Positions 49,594 to 62,000 of a stretch of DNA of 64,000 nt are shown piece by piece. The DNA is taken from positions 54,824 through 118,823 of the forward strand of contig CAJNOI010000236.1 of the NCBI GenBank assembly GCA_905250115.1, in the 5' to 3' direction. The notes below the pieces were generated by a model. That model was not told the DNA's origin. It saw only the letters and a list, made by a program, of their open reading frames with translations, and did not search any database. This stretch comes from Adineta steineri (Eukaryota > Rotifera > Eurotatoria > Adinetida > Adinetidae). Position numbers and translations under genes: made by a program. Positions within the stretch are counted from its first letter, which is position 1, and each line of letters begins with the position of its first letter.

Positions 49594-51660
49594 TCAACAA
49601 CACCAGCAGCAACTACAGTCGGTCAGTAATGTGGTAGATAATGTGTTGTATCTTTTTGTAGCTGTCAAACCGATACTTAGTTCCACTAACCAAAAACATT
49701 TGAGATTTTACCGTTCAAATGTTTATCACTTCGATGAACAAATAATACTCGTCTAGAGATTATATCATTTGTTTCTTATTGAAGTATCATATCTAGGCAT
49801 AACAAACTATGATCATTGTCTTGTTGGTGCAGACTTTCGCCGCGAGAGCCGACATTAAAAATACTGAAGTTGATTCAGACGTAGCACTGACGACTACTTC
49901 TTTTAGAAAAAACTGTCAATAGTCAAATAGCACTGGAGTATAGTAGCATAACGAGGACTTTATCAGCAAGAACTAAGCTTCGTTGTTGTTGCCTTTCCTC
50001 TAGGCACTCTTGGCCGGCCCAGTATTTAGTCGCGTCCGTCTGCGTCCTTCATTTTTTCTTTCCGGTTGGTTTTCGATCAATCAGTGTGGGGCTGCACCGA
50101 GTCAAAATCGAAATTGTATCGTAGTCTATTAGATGTTGTGCTAATAAACCAGGCTAAGTACTAGAAGTTTTATGGATTGTGATTTGTGTTCTTCCATATT
50201 TACTCTACTCACTGACGTACTTTTGAATACAATTGCTGTTTCTTGGAAATTTTGTGAATTCCGAAATAAAGTAGAGTCAGTACTGACGCCGACGTTTTTT
50301 GCATGTATAAAGTCACGAGAGAGCAGTAATTGAATCTGAAAAGTACCTTCATTTGAAGATTAAGTATTGGAGAACATAACTTACAAAAAATAAAACGTAT
50401 AATGCTTAGTTTAGTTTAATGGTATAACACTAGTAGACTGTGATGTACTTCCTCTATTAACTCTGTGTATACCTATGCCAGACATTGAAAAACAGACCTG
50501 CAAGAACGCAAACAGATAAATTATTTTTATTGAGCTATCCTCGACGAGAACGAGAATAGGGTGTGCTGCACAAGTAATTGTTAAATACTTGAAAAGTAAA
50601 ATTTAGAATTTTGTAGAAATATTGCTGGTTTATGTAACACAGAATCAGCATATTGTTTATAAAATTCCATATCATAATGCATTTAAAAAAAGGAATGATA
50701 TATATGTTGAAATGAATTTCTGAACAAATGTATGGCATTTTGAATTCTACTTGGAAAGCATTCTGAGTCCTCTTAGTCGAGGGCATTATGAGACTTTATT
50801 AAAAGGAGCGCAAGTTTTAAGTAGAGTGAGATGACTTCATTGATTTTTCAAATTTACGAGAAGCTTTCACATAGAAGTAGACAGAATGGCTAAAAACTGA
50901 CTTTAGTTATGGTCTAGAATATCTGAAATTGTTCAAAATTCAGCGACATAATCTTTTCGTATAAATTGTGTTTAATTAAGTTAAACTCTCAAAGATTGAA
51001 TAAAATACGACGATTGAATACTGTCTATATATTAGTACAGATGTAAAAACAAGTTTTTTGTATTTAATAGGCTGCAGTACGTTTCTTAATCAAACTATTT
51101 ACTCAGTTGGTATCAACCCATTGTCAGTAGCAGTCGTCGATGTGAATGGTGACAATAAACCCGATATTGTTGTTGCAAACAATGGTTTGAGTATCGTCGG
51201 TGTTCTTCTCAACGCAGGCAGCGGTACCTTTAAAAATCGAACTACTTACGCAGTTGGTGCTAACCCATTGTCAGTAGCAGTCGTCGATGTGAATAGCGAC
51301 AATAAATCCGATATTGTTGTTGCTAACTGGGGTTCGAACAACGTCGGTGTTCTTCTCAATGCAGGCAATGGCACCTTTAATACTCAAACTACTTACCCAG
51401 TTGGTAGTTACCCTCAAGCAGTAGCAGTCGTCGATGTGAATAGCGACAATAAACCCGATATTATTGTGGCAAACGAGGGTTCGGCCACCGTCGGTGTTCT
51501 TCTCAACACAGGCAATGGCACCTTTAAAACTCAAACTAATTACGCAGTTGGTACTAATCCAGCGTCAGTAGCAGTCGTTGATGTGAATAGCGACAATAAA
51601 CTCGATATTGTTGTTGCAAACGGGGGTTCGGCCACCGTCAGTGTTCTCTTGCATTGTTAA
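48173..51660 (+). CDS. PAN/apple-like, Thr/Ser linker and FG-GAP repeat protein
   Basis: Predicted extracellular modular protein in three exons whose joins keep frame. Exon 1 (48173-48521) starts at ATG before a 13-G run, has a hydrophobic stretch LFLLFLLVTQ that could be a signal peptide, then a PAN/apple-like Cys module (RQCQMACLAEVHCKAISFH, CELF). It ends after codon base 1 at a GTAAGT donor. Exon 2 (49073-49621, acceptor AAAACAG) adds AA to complete Glu and encodes a Pro/Ala/Thr then Thr/Ser-rich linker. Exon 3 (51071-51660, acceptor TTAATAG) completes Gly and gives FG-GAP/VCBS repeats with the Ca2+ loop DVNGDNKPD, ending at TAA. The introns of 551 and 1449 bp are unusually long. A 10-N gap lies in the linker. 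The start and the G-run frame are the weakest points. FG-GAP repeats of this type are common in bacterial and bdelloid proteins. Confidence 0.65.
49465..49474. other. Ten-N gap in the Thr/Ser linker repeat
   Basis: The roughly 45 bases ending CATCATCCACA before the gap are repeated immediately after it (CAACAACATCATCATCAACG onwards), so the gap marks a collapsed or mis-joined simple repeat. The true linker length is unknown. Confidence 0.85.
51118..51660 (+). repeat. FG-GAP repeats with an exact 147-bp period
   Basis: The block GTAGCAGTCGTCGATGTGAA recurs at about 51127, 51274, 51421 and 51568, exactly 147 bp (49 codons) apart, with very little nucleotide divergence. Each unit encodes SVAVVDVNxDNKxDIVVAN, then VGVLLNxGxGTF and TYxVGxNP. 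The near identity points to recent internal amplification or ongoing homogenisation. Confidence 0.9.
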
Positions 51661-53089
51661 GACTGATCGGTTACTAACCTTTATTTATTCATTAATATTT
51701 TACTAATCTACTAAGTACATTACTCTTATAAAACATTACACAATACACACTAACATTTATCTTCACTCTATATTAAGAATTTCAACAAAACTTTGTGAAC
51801 AAGGTCGCCACCTCTTCTGCTGTTTTTCTGTCATTTCTGCTTTTTCAATTTTTTTCTGCTTTTCATTTTTAACTCAATTTCAGTTCTAATAAATCATTAT
51901 TGCATACATATCCGATGAGTTCTTGGTGATGTATAATGAAACTAACAAGATGGCGATCTCGGATTTCTAATAAGTTAATAAAGACGGCGAGAATATACGC
52001 CACTTGCTGAGGCCGTTCTTTACCGATATATTTTTCTTTCTGAAGTATTTTCTACCCATCATCCAAATCTTTCAATTCATTGTATACAATCGTCTGTCTA
52101 TTGATCGTTGTGGGTTAAGAATATCATAAGTTATAATATTTGTACTTAGCAGAAAAAATGATTGCTGCTAATGATAGCCATATTGATAATGACGAAGATA
52201 GTGAAGCATCGATAACAATCGAGTCACAAATATCATTCAGTGATAGTTTGTAGAAACTGGCTATAAAATGGAAGAAAATTCATTTAAAACTATCTGCAAA
52301 TCCACAGAAATTTGTCGTTACATTTCCAACAACTCAAGGGAGGTGATTCCGTCACTACAGGCGAATGAAAAAAACTGGTAAAAGAGAACTGCTTTGTATA
52401 CCATTTTCTACAATATTCGTCATAGAAGTGACTGAAAATGAAGTGAAACATAAGTATATAGTGGTAGAAACGCACAGTAGATAAATTTTTATCAACAAAT
52501 CAAGTTTTATCTACTCTTTTTATAATAAAAAAATGCGGTACAAGGTTCATTATTGATTTTTTGACATTTTGGGATAATCAAAAAGGAAAGAAATAGCAAA
52601 ATTTAAGATCTGTTTTCTTCTAACAAACGTTTTACAGCTGATGATCGATAATGAATCAACTAGATAAATCAGTGTCACTTGTACTTCGAAACTATATAAA
52701 TTTAACTCTATTTTAGGATAACTGTGACAGCCTTGAAATCGTAATTTCGATATCGAGGTGAAAATATTTATCAAAGATGTTAACAGGTTTTTTTGTGATC
52801 TTTAAAGAGTATTAATAGATATGATAATCGATTATCAAATTTCTGAAATGTTTATTATAGGATAGAATGTACTGTATAGAACCATAAAAACCACCTATTT
52901 TATTGTATGTCATTTTTGTAACACGTGTAATTACGACAAAAACATCAGAACCGTGACTCATGTTTGTCGTCTGACCACACTGTATTCTTACTGAAATTTT
53001 GTTTTTCCTCTTTTAACATGGTATAAAATCAACCTTGTATATTGAGGTTTAATTCATTTCTAACGTTATAAAAATATAATTTGGTATTA
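51661..53089. other. Intergenic; possible gene relic at 52158-52484
   Basis: Mostly featureless AT-rich sequence. From the ATG at 52158 one frame stays readable for 108 codons to TAA at 52482, except for TAG at 52251 and TGA at 52344. The text reads DSHIDNDEDSEASITIESQ and then KKIHLKLSANPQKFVVTFP, protein-like but not recognised. It may be a decayed gene or chance. Confidence 0.3.
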
Positions 53090-53527
53090 ATGGTTGAAGC
53101 TGAAGATATTACTATCGAATTAATTTCATTTGGTGTTCCGCAAAATATTGATTTATTGTATTCAATACGTCATTTCCCAACAACTAATGCTGAAAACTAT
53201 TAGCAATACGATGGACGACATAAACGAATACAAAATGAATCATTAAGTTTAGTGGAATATGAAGATATAATTAAAATGATTACGGAACAACTATCAATTT
53301 TTATTCATAATCAAAAGAAAAATTCAATAAAATTAGCAGTTGGATGTGAACAAGGTCAACATCGATCAGTCGCTGTTATTGAACGACTAGCTGAATTGTT
53401 AAAAGTAACTTACAATGTAGAAGTAAATCATCGAGATTTACAAAGAATAAGATATGACAAGAAGAAACAAAAAGAAAGAAAACAAAATAGAGACAAAAAA
53501 TATATTGATTATGATGAAAATAATTAA
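53090..53527 (+). pseudogene. RapZ C-terminal-domain-like gene with in-frame stop
   Basis: From the ATG at 53090 the frame reads DITIELISFGVPQNIDLLYS, then IRHFPTTNAENY and a TAG at 53201, and continues in the same frame as QYDGRHKRIQNESLSLVEYE to KLAVGCEQGQHRSVAVIERL, a NHRDLQ motif and a basic tail to TAA at 53525. The spacing of SFG, the R.FP element, the GC..G.HRSV loop and the final H.D matches the C-terminal domain of RapZ, the bacterial P-loop RNase adaptor; the N-terminal kinase-like half is absent. The TAG replaces what could be a single Gln codon, so either the gene is dead or the base is wrong. No intron boundaries explain it. An intact version might be a small RNA- or ligand-binding protein; its function in animals is unknown to me. 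Confidence 0.6.
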
Positions 53528-53830
53528 ATGGATTTCTGATATAGTGTTTTAGCTGTAATATTATTATAAGAACTTTTGTTTTAAGAACGATATATAAGAT
53601 TTTGAAATAAAAAACTGATCTAGTTTGAGAATGAAAATGTTTTAATAATTCAATTGAATTTTTCTACACATCCGAATTAAAATAAAATTTCAATAGTTCA
53701 AATATTTTATTTGTTATAAATGACATATTGATGATTCTAAATGATGAAAAGTTCATAATGCTCACATTTATTTATTAATTTCCAAAAATCATATGACCAA
53801 AATTTATCCTTTTCTTTATATTTTTATTAA

Positions 53831-54675
53831 TTAATCCATAAATCCCGAGTCATAGAGCTTTTCAACTAAGGCTGCAAGACCTTGATTAACAGCTTCTTGT
53901 GCAAACAAAGGAATATCTGACCGTCATAAATTAATTGAAAGATATTTCGAAAATGTGCTAGATCACCTGATGACATAAATGTTTTTTCAGCAAAACTATG
54001 AACATTTTTCGACACTAAAAAATAATAAGTATCTTTCATTAGCAAAAATAAGAAAGAAATCTTACCATAAAATGCTGATGCTAATGTATCAAACCAAAAT
54101 ATTCTATTTTCATCAATACTTATCGAAAGTTTTTTCGCCAAATAGAAATGTAAATAATTTTGAACCATGTAATGTATACGCAGCATGAAGAAATTTTTCA
54201 ATATTTTCCTTTGCTGGATGTTTAGCTGCAATACATGTTTCTTCATTTTCATCAAGATTATTAGGACAATCACCTGGATGATCATCATAAATAAATTGGA
54301 GAGCAATACATTGTTGACTTCCAGGACATTGAAATGGTTCCGATGGATCAATGCATCCTAAATAAAAATAAACGATCGATTCAAGAAGAATATAATAGTG
54401 ATCATATTTAACCTTTAAACGGAATAACGGGATGTAGAACATTGAATAATGATGATGCAGCACGATTTCTATTTGAACCAATCACTCGTTTATGATCAAA
54501 CCATCATTTTAATAAATCATCTTTATTATCATTAGAATTACTAGTAGTTGACATACAGTGAACTCTCTGGACTAGATGTTATATGATCAACAAGATGTGA
54601 GCATGATCGATTAATTGAATTTGATATATCAAGAAGATCAACATCGAATATGATTACAGCACATTTTAGTTTTAT
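53831..54675 (-). pseudogene. Broken IDLSRF/prohormone-4-like neuropeptide precursor
   Basis: Minus-strand exons resemble the LDLa-containing prohormone-4 (IDLSRF-like peptide) family. One exon reads GCIDPSEPFQCPGSQQCIAL, then DCPNNLDENEETCIAAKHPA and ENIEKFLHAAYTLHG; another reads SSGDLAHFRNIFQLI; and the last reads AALVEKLYDSGFMD with TAA at 53831, like the family's conserved C-terminal end. Disruptions: a stop TGA in the upstream exon near 54507, a frame change near 54120-54135 (LFGEK to LSISIDENRI), another near 53922 and a probable one-base insertion near 54555. The tissue and role of an intact copy would be a secreted peptide precursor. Several independent breaks argue for a pseudogene, though splice signals survive. 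An intact paralogue elsewhere is expected, as bdelloid genes often come in copies. Confidence 0.65.
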
Positions 54676-55043
54676 TTTCTGTTAAAATATCTTAATTAAT
54701 GTGCTCATTAACTTCATAATATGACATATCATTTAAAAATTTAAAAATAAAACTTCCTTGACATAGACTTATTTATCGTAAAGTTTCGAGGAAGATGAAA
54801 ATATTTCAGTCTTTATTCTAATTTAGTCATAAAAACTGTCTTTATCGACCGGATTCTATTTTATATTCTGAAACTGCAGTAATGAAGAAAAAAGTTTACA
54901 TAAAATAAATTATTAAGTATCTTTTAATAATTGTATATTGTATTATTAAATTTTTACTTGTGCTCGCTGTAATCCAAAAAATGTTATCAAAAAGTTATTG
55001 GTTTTTTCTAAGAAAAAAAGAATAAAATAAATATCTCTATAAA

Positions 55044-57384
55044 TCAAAATATGTCTATCTTACTTATAAATTGTAATTCGATTTTACGATAGACAAATGG
55101 ATAATAAAATACTAAACCAAATAAAATTAAAATACCTGCAACAAGAAATCCAATACTTGGAGATGATATTAAAGGCGCAATAACCAAATAAATCGAAATC
55201 AGAATTATAATTACAAGTAATGGAATAGGAACCTAAATAAAAAACGATTCCCATTGTTTATTTTTTACAATTATTGGTGAATAATGATTTACACTAATAA
55301 CACGATCAGCACTTTTTTTTGTAAATTTACAACAAAGTGTGGCAGTAAATGTTAATGCATAAAACATCCATGCAACAAAACTGAAAAAATCTATTAAACC
55401 ATCAACATTACTTGGAAGACAGAAGGCAATTGCAATTGTACCCTTAAAAAAAAAAGAAAAACCATTAGATTATTATTGATGGATAATTAAGTAGATAATA
55501 TAACCTGCAAAACAACTCCAGATACTGGAGTTAATCTTCGTGCATGAATACATGCAAATACTTCTGGTAAATATCCATACTGAGCACTAACCATACAATA
55601 TCGAGCAGCTCCAAAAAGACTTCCATTAGCACTACCCAATGCACTAATGGAAATTAGAATAGGTAAAATACGAACAGCAGGACCTAACACAGCTTCACCC
55701 CAGGTCTATATAGAATTGCTAGATTAAATATACAAAAGTTTATTTTTACATACGACAGCAACAGCATTAGAACTAAGTAATGCGGCTTTGTTCATTACAG
55801 TAAAGTAAGAAATATTCGTAAGTAAATAAAGAATCATAACAGAAGGTAAAGCTAATACGATGGATAACCATAGATTTCTATGAAATACAATATATCAACA
55901 ATATCTAGTTAATAATTAAGTCGAAAATGAACAAGCAATCATGTTCAGTTATTTATTAGACATTAAATTCATTGTTATCACACATAAAAATAGCATACCT
56001 TTTGGGATTTTTTAGTTCTTCTGTAACAGAATTGAGACTATTCCATCCGTCGTATGCCCAAAGACCAGAATAAAATGCAAGTGCAACACCCAACGGTTTG
56101 TTTGTCGTACCTATTACAATACAAAAATACTTTTTTTATTTCTCTCTCATCATCATTATCATCAACAGCAAGAACATACCAACAAAACCATTTTGTAAAT
56201 TCTGTGTATGCCCTAGTAAAAATCATAATCATAAATAGTATTAATTGATTCATCATTAAAAACAATAAACAAAAACCTTGTCCAATTCGTACAAGACCAG
56301 CAATAATTACTATTGCAACTGTTGAAACTTTACAAATGACAAAGATAATATTGAGACGATTAGCTGCAGATACACTAATAGAATTAATATTGATTAGCAT
56401 CACTGCAATTAGATAATATGATAATAATATTATAAAATATAAAAAATAAGCATACGAATAGCAAAAATTGCCAGCATTTTGACAAGTTCTTCGGGTGGTC
56501 CACAATCTAAATATATATATATATATATAGAACTATGCAATATAAATGATAATCAATAAAAGTTAGTTTACCATCCATCACACCAGATAAGAAATATTGG
56601 GAAAAAGTCAGAGATAAGACAGCAATACTTGATGGTTTCATAACAAATGTAACTGACCAACTGAAAAGGTAAGCTAAAACATCACCTGTTCTTGCATGAA
56701 CAGAACCAATACCTACATATAAATATATTTATATTGATAGAATTTTAAAGAACAGTATACTGTCTGTTTTGTAAAATATACCTTCTTTTAAATAAGCTAC
56801 TTCTGCACCATTTCTGGGTATTATTGTGCCAATTTCTGCATAACAGAGTGCTCCTGAAATGAGCATTAAACGGCATGTTAAACATATACATGAAAAAATA
56901 TATATAATATACCAAGTAAAGATACTAATCCGCAAGCCATCCAAATAATTAAACATAATCCAACTGATTGTGTTTCTCGTAAAACACCTTTTGGTGAAAC
57001 AAATATACCAGAACCTATTTATTTTTAAATAATTATAGTTAGAATTGTAGGAAAAAAACATGAATTTTTAAACAATTACCAATGATGGTACCAATAATAA
57101 AACAAACTCCAGAGAATAAACCAAGATGTCGTTTAAGCGTAACGTCATCAGTTGGTGTGATAGGACCTAATGGATCTGGATGTGTAATTGATGCAATTGA
57201 TACACGTCGATGTTCAGTAGTAGGAGAATGAGCATGACGATGATGAAGAGAATCAGTGTCAGCTAGAGAAGAAGATGGTGATACAATAGGTGTTATTCGA
57301 TTATTCTAAATATGAAAATGAAATACATCTATTTTTTAGTATACTTTATTGATGAAGTATATCTTTTCACTACACCTGTGACAT
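55044..57384 (-). CDS. SLC7-type amino acid transporter (LAT/b0,+AT-like), copy B
   Basis: Paralogue of the gene at 41057-43183, same strand and exon layout. Exon 1 is nine bases (MSQ, 57376-57384), joined to [20 protein letters not shown] and a longer N-terminal tail with a [14 protein letters not shown] segment absent from copy A. TM1 has [14 protein letters not shown]. Later come [17 protein letters not shown] sequence, [19 protein letters not shown], and a TM6 with the conventional [16 protein letters not shown] followed by [10 protein letters not shown]; the last exon ends [13 protein letters not shown] with TGA at 55044. Introns are mostly short, and all joins I checked keep frame. The conventional TM6 makes this the likelier keeper of the ancestral transport function. 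A stretch spanning one intron is identical to copy A. Confidence 0.88.
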
Positions 57385-59003
57385 GTTGTATGTAAGAAAG
57401 AAATCTATGTCTGTTGTATTTTTACTACATCAATAGAAGTCTTCTGGTTTATCTTGATATCAAAAATGCATATAAATATTCGTATCTAAAAGAACACATT
57501 ATTGTATCAAGATAAACAATTGTAAGAACATCATTATTGTATATAATTGCATTTTCATAGTTTTGTTTTGGAGACTTACTGATGGTTGAATTTTAACGGA
57601 TTATTTATTATCATATTCCTTTTTCATGAGATTATTTATGATTATATGTGTATTTCGTCTCGAAACATTATTACTATTCAACATTTGTCATTGTATAAAA
57701 AAGATTATAAGACCTTTTTTCTTTTATGTTCTTTATTGTATGTGTGATAGAGAAAGAAAAAAACGAAAGACATTATAAAGTACATGTCTATAAGTTGCAC
57801 TTCGATCTATGAATAAATCAAATTTTCATGTATTTGTTCTCGTGTTATTTGAAAAAATGTGAAGCATAAATAACAAATAATATATTCCAATTATGATAAT
57901 AGAAAGAAATGTTTCATAGTTAAATGCTAAAAATAATAATAACAACCATGTTTTTCTGTGATAATCGAGATTACTATTATACATGAAATCTTAAAAAGGC
58001 AAATTGAATTATATTGATAGAATCTTTTTTTTTTCTAGAATGTATTGCTTTCAGTTTGTTGAATGATATTATCATTTTTATATCTATCGGTATGAAATTT
58101 CATAATATTAAATATTCATAGATCACTATGTATCTTCTCTCAATTTTTCTTCACGTTCTTCTTTACGTCAAAATTACATATTCAACTATTATTTGATGCG
58201 ATGCAAAGCAAAGCATCACTATCGTTTTTCTTTTAAAAATATCGAGATCGAACTGATAGAATGTAAATTCGGCTACCATAGATATGATACACCCACATCT
58301 ATACAAGATATATTTTATATCATTCGTTGATGTAAAAAATACATTTTATTTCAAATTTCACATGATATATATCGAACGGCTATACAGAAGTAATCTATAT
58401 GCAAACACACCCACACCACAAAAAAAAAGAAATGCTGCAAAACTAGAACATCTATATCTAGTTAGTTCAGCTCAATCGCATAGAATCTATTTTTCTCTGA
58501 AAATTATCCAATATTACACATTTTACAGTTCAGCCGTATTACGGAACACGTTTTCTGGTTCAGTATCATCAGGCAGAAACCTTTCTATCAATATTAGTAT
58601 AAACAACTTCTCAGGGATTGGTTATCATAGAGAACCTTTAACTCCTCGATGTCATGCGGAGGAATTCTTCAAGGTTTTGCTATTGCCATGCCAAAACTTT
58701 TTCCGCCTTACCTTCATCGGAAAGAACCCTTGAGAGTTTCATTATTGTAATACAAAATCTCAGCCTGCTTTTACATCTGTCACAGTCACAAAATATATTT
58801 CCAAGTGCTTCTTTCTATTTCTTTGCGCATCAACATCCTAAGCAAATAACAAAAGCTCTAAGTTAACATTATAGTCAAAATACATATTGAGTTGAAAAAA
58901 AGCACTTTTATTTATCGTGTTTGTAAAAATACATTGTAATAAAATATTCCCGTAATCGTCACTACCAATGTATCCGCTATCAGGATATATCTTATAGTCA
59001 CAT
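57385..59003. other. Intergenic, no gene recognised
   Basis: 5' flank of SLC7 copy B on the left and 3' flank of the F-box/LRR gene on the right, both transcribed leftward. A 149-codon ORF at 58284-58733 (+) has no domain, repetitive composition and no supporting splice or start context, so it is not called. Nothing else could be supported. Confidence 0.5.
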
Positions 59004-62000
59004 TTATGATTTCGTTGCTCTTGCATTACGTGCAAGATATTCATTAATCTCATGTAGGGCATTGTTTCTAATGCTATTTTTTCCAAGATATAGTGCGGTC
59101 AGTGTCTAGATGAAAAAGGGTAGGTAAAGCCATAATAAAGATGAAGAGAGATTCAGAATTACTGTGTTGTGTTGTAGTGCATCAGCCAAATGTTGTGTTC
59201 CAATATCTCCAATATTATTACTATTGAGTTCTAGTGAGGTGAGTGTCTAGATGAAAAAGTGCACGTAAAGACATGATATAGTTGAAGAGAGAATGAGAAT
59301 CACTTTGTTGTGTTGTAATGCATCCGCCAAATGTTTTGCTCCAATATCTCCGATTCCATTCTTTTGAAGGTATAATGCGGTGAGTGCCTGGATGAAAAAG
59401 TGCACGTAAAGACAAGATATAGTTGAAGAGAGAATGATAATTACTGTGTTGTGTTGTAATCCATTCGCCAAATGCTCGGCTCCAACTTCTCCGATTTGAT
59501 TCGCTCCGAGATCTAGTGTGGTGAGTGTCTAGATGAAGCAGTACAAGTAAAGACATAATAAGTTGAGGAGAGAATGATAATTACTGTGTTGTGTTGTAAT
59601 CCATTAGCAAAATGTTTTGCTCCATCTACTTCGATTCGATTCGTTGTGAGGTCTAGTTTGGTTAGTGTCTAGATGAAAAAATACAAGGAAAGACATGATA
59701 TAGGTGAAGAGAGAATGAGAATCACTTTGTTGTGTTGTAATGCATCAGCCAAATGTTGGGCTCCAACATCTCCGATTTTATAACTTCCGACATCTAGTGT
59801 GGTGAGTGTCTAGGTGAAAAAATGCAAGGAAAGCCATAGTATACACGATGAGAGAATGAGAATTACTCTGTTATATCGTAATCCATCGGCCAAATATTGG
59901 GCTCCAACATCTCCGATTGTATTACCTCCGATATCTAGTGTGGTTAGTGCCTAGATGAAACAGTACAAGTAACGATATGGTACAGATAAACAGAGAATAG
60001 GAATTACTATGTTGTGATGTAACGCATCGGCGAAATGTTTTGCTCCAACATATCCGATTTGATTCCGAAAAAGACTTAGTATGGTTAGTGTCTAAATGGA
60101 AAAGCACAGGTAAATATATAGTACAGATGAAGAGAGAATGAGAATTACTGTGTTGTGTTGTAATCCATCAGCCAAATGGTGAGCTCCAATTTCTTCGATT
60201 TTATTATATTGGAGGTTTAGTATTGTGAGTGTCTATATAGAACAGTGCAGGTAAAAACATGGTACAGATGGAGGGAGAGTGATAAGTACTTTGTTGTGTT
60301 GTAATGCAACAGCCAAATGTTGGGCTCCAACATCTCCTATTTCAGTACTTGCGAGGGAAAGATCGGTTAGTGTCTAGATGATAAATTGCAGATAAAGACC
60401 TTATATAGATAAAGAGAGAATGAGAATTACTGTGTTGTACCGTAATTCATGAGCCAAATGTTGGGCTGTAACATCTCCGATTTGATTGGTATTGAGATAT
60501 AGTGTGGTGAGTGTCTAGATGAAAAAGTGCAGGTAAAGACATGGCATATATAAAAGGGCAGAATAGTTCTTTAGCGTTAGCTCAAGTTAGATCAGTGTAT
60601 TGAGTGTGGTGTGACTGGTTGAAGAGCGGAAGGATATGTGCCCGAATGCTTCTATAATTTTAGCTGATTTACCGTGCTGAAGGTCGTCTCGTGAGAAGCT
60701 GGAGTTGAAAAGTAGCTGTTAAAAATAATGCATGGATAGCAGTTTTTTATATATGAGTTGGGCAATTCTTGGACGTTTGTAAAAGAAAAAAAAAATGTCT
60801 GGTAAGTAAGTAATAGTTGGAAAATTGCGTGTGCTAAAAGTAATGGTGAAACGTCGGATATGAGCCAAGAGCACAATGTATTCCAGTTAATGGTTTAGAG
60901 GGTAATAAACCATGGTTCATCGTTTGCTAGTATTCTTTAGGTAAGACTAAAAATAGTTTTTTTGTGAATGGTAGATTGACGAGTTTCTTAAATATTCGTT
61001 GGTGAGACTGAATGTGTGTTTGGCATTAGAATTTCATGTGAGTTATCTAACTGAGCTTTATTGATGCGGATGAATTATATAGATGGAAATGTTTATTGAC
61101 TTTTATTGTTGCTTTTGATCAGTACCATACAGTTGAACTTATGAAACAACATTGAGTTATCAAAAGTGACGAATCTTAAAATTTTATTGCATAATATTAG
61201 ATTCGTTATCAGTTGAGGACGAATAATTGCTGAGCTGTTTTGCAGAAGAAATACTTTGTTAATGCCTGTCAAGTTTTGTATCTGGTAATGAATTATCCTC
61301 GAAACTGTGTCCTTGGGAAAGTAGACTTCAGTTAAATGTATTTCAAAACAAAAACTATGGAAAAACATTTGCGTAAGAATTAATGTGTCTTGAATCAATA
61401 TTCCACGTTGATGATATGAGTATAGGTAATATGTTTGGATGAAAATGTGGATATTGTTATAGATCAATCGTCTTTCCATCCACATTCGCTGTCATCTATA
61501 CCTACAGTCACCTATGGTCTCAAAGTAGAATTAAGAGAAGATATTTCTTGGCCGTTATTTATCACAAAATAAAATTGTTTATACACCGTTCATTTCTTTC
61601 AAAATCTGATTTTTATTACCGAAGTAGTATCTAAAAAGACGTGTTTAGATACTCGTAACAATAAACAACAACGTTTTGTCCCTTTTTCTTTCTTTCTTTC
61701 TTTCTTTCATATGTAAACACTGTATGTTCATGACATTTTATCTGGCTTGAAACATGGAATATTTAGATAAAATTAAAGAGAAAGTAAAAAGGGTATTATT
61801 TTCATTTCATCAAAATAGAAAAAATTAATTTTTGGGGAGAGTGATAACTGGTGTGAATTATTTTGAGTGACAAATCGTTTATTTATATATATTTTGTTGG
61901 AGTTGTTCTATTTAAATTGAGATTGTAGGCGTAAAAAATAATTAGAGGGTCAATAGACAAAGATTGGACTGTGGTGATCCGAAAAAATTTACCTTATACC

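Noticed and set aside
49056..49612. Two long minus-strand ORFs opposite the Thr/Ser linker
   Set aside because: Shadows of the trinucleotide-like repeat read in other frames; the composition is wholly repeat-driven.
58284..58733. 149-codon plus-strand ORF between SLC7 copy B and the LRR gene
   Set aside because: No domain, no homology I recognise, no flanking splice or start context; AT-rich ORFs of this size occur by chance.
61093..61485. 130-codon minus-strand ORF in the first intron of the F-box/LRR gene
   Set aside because: No LRR pattern or known domain, and no splice signals joining it to the flanking exons in phase 0.
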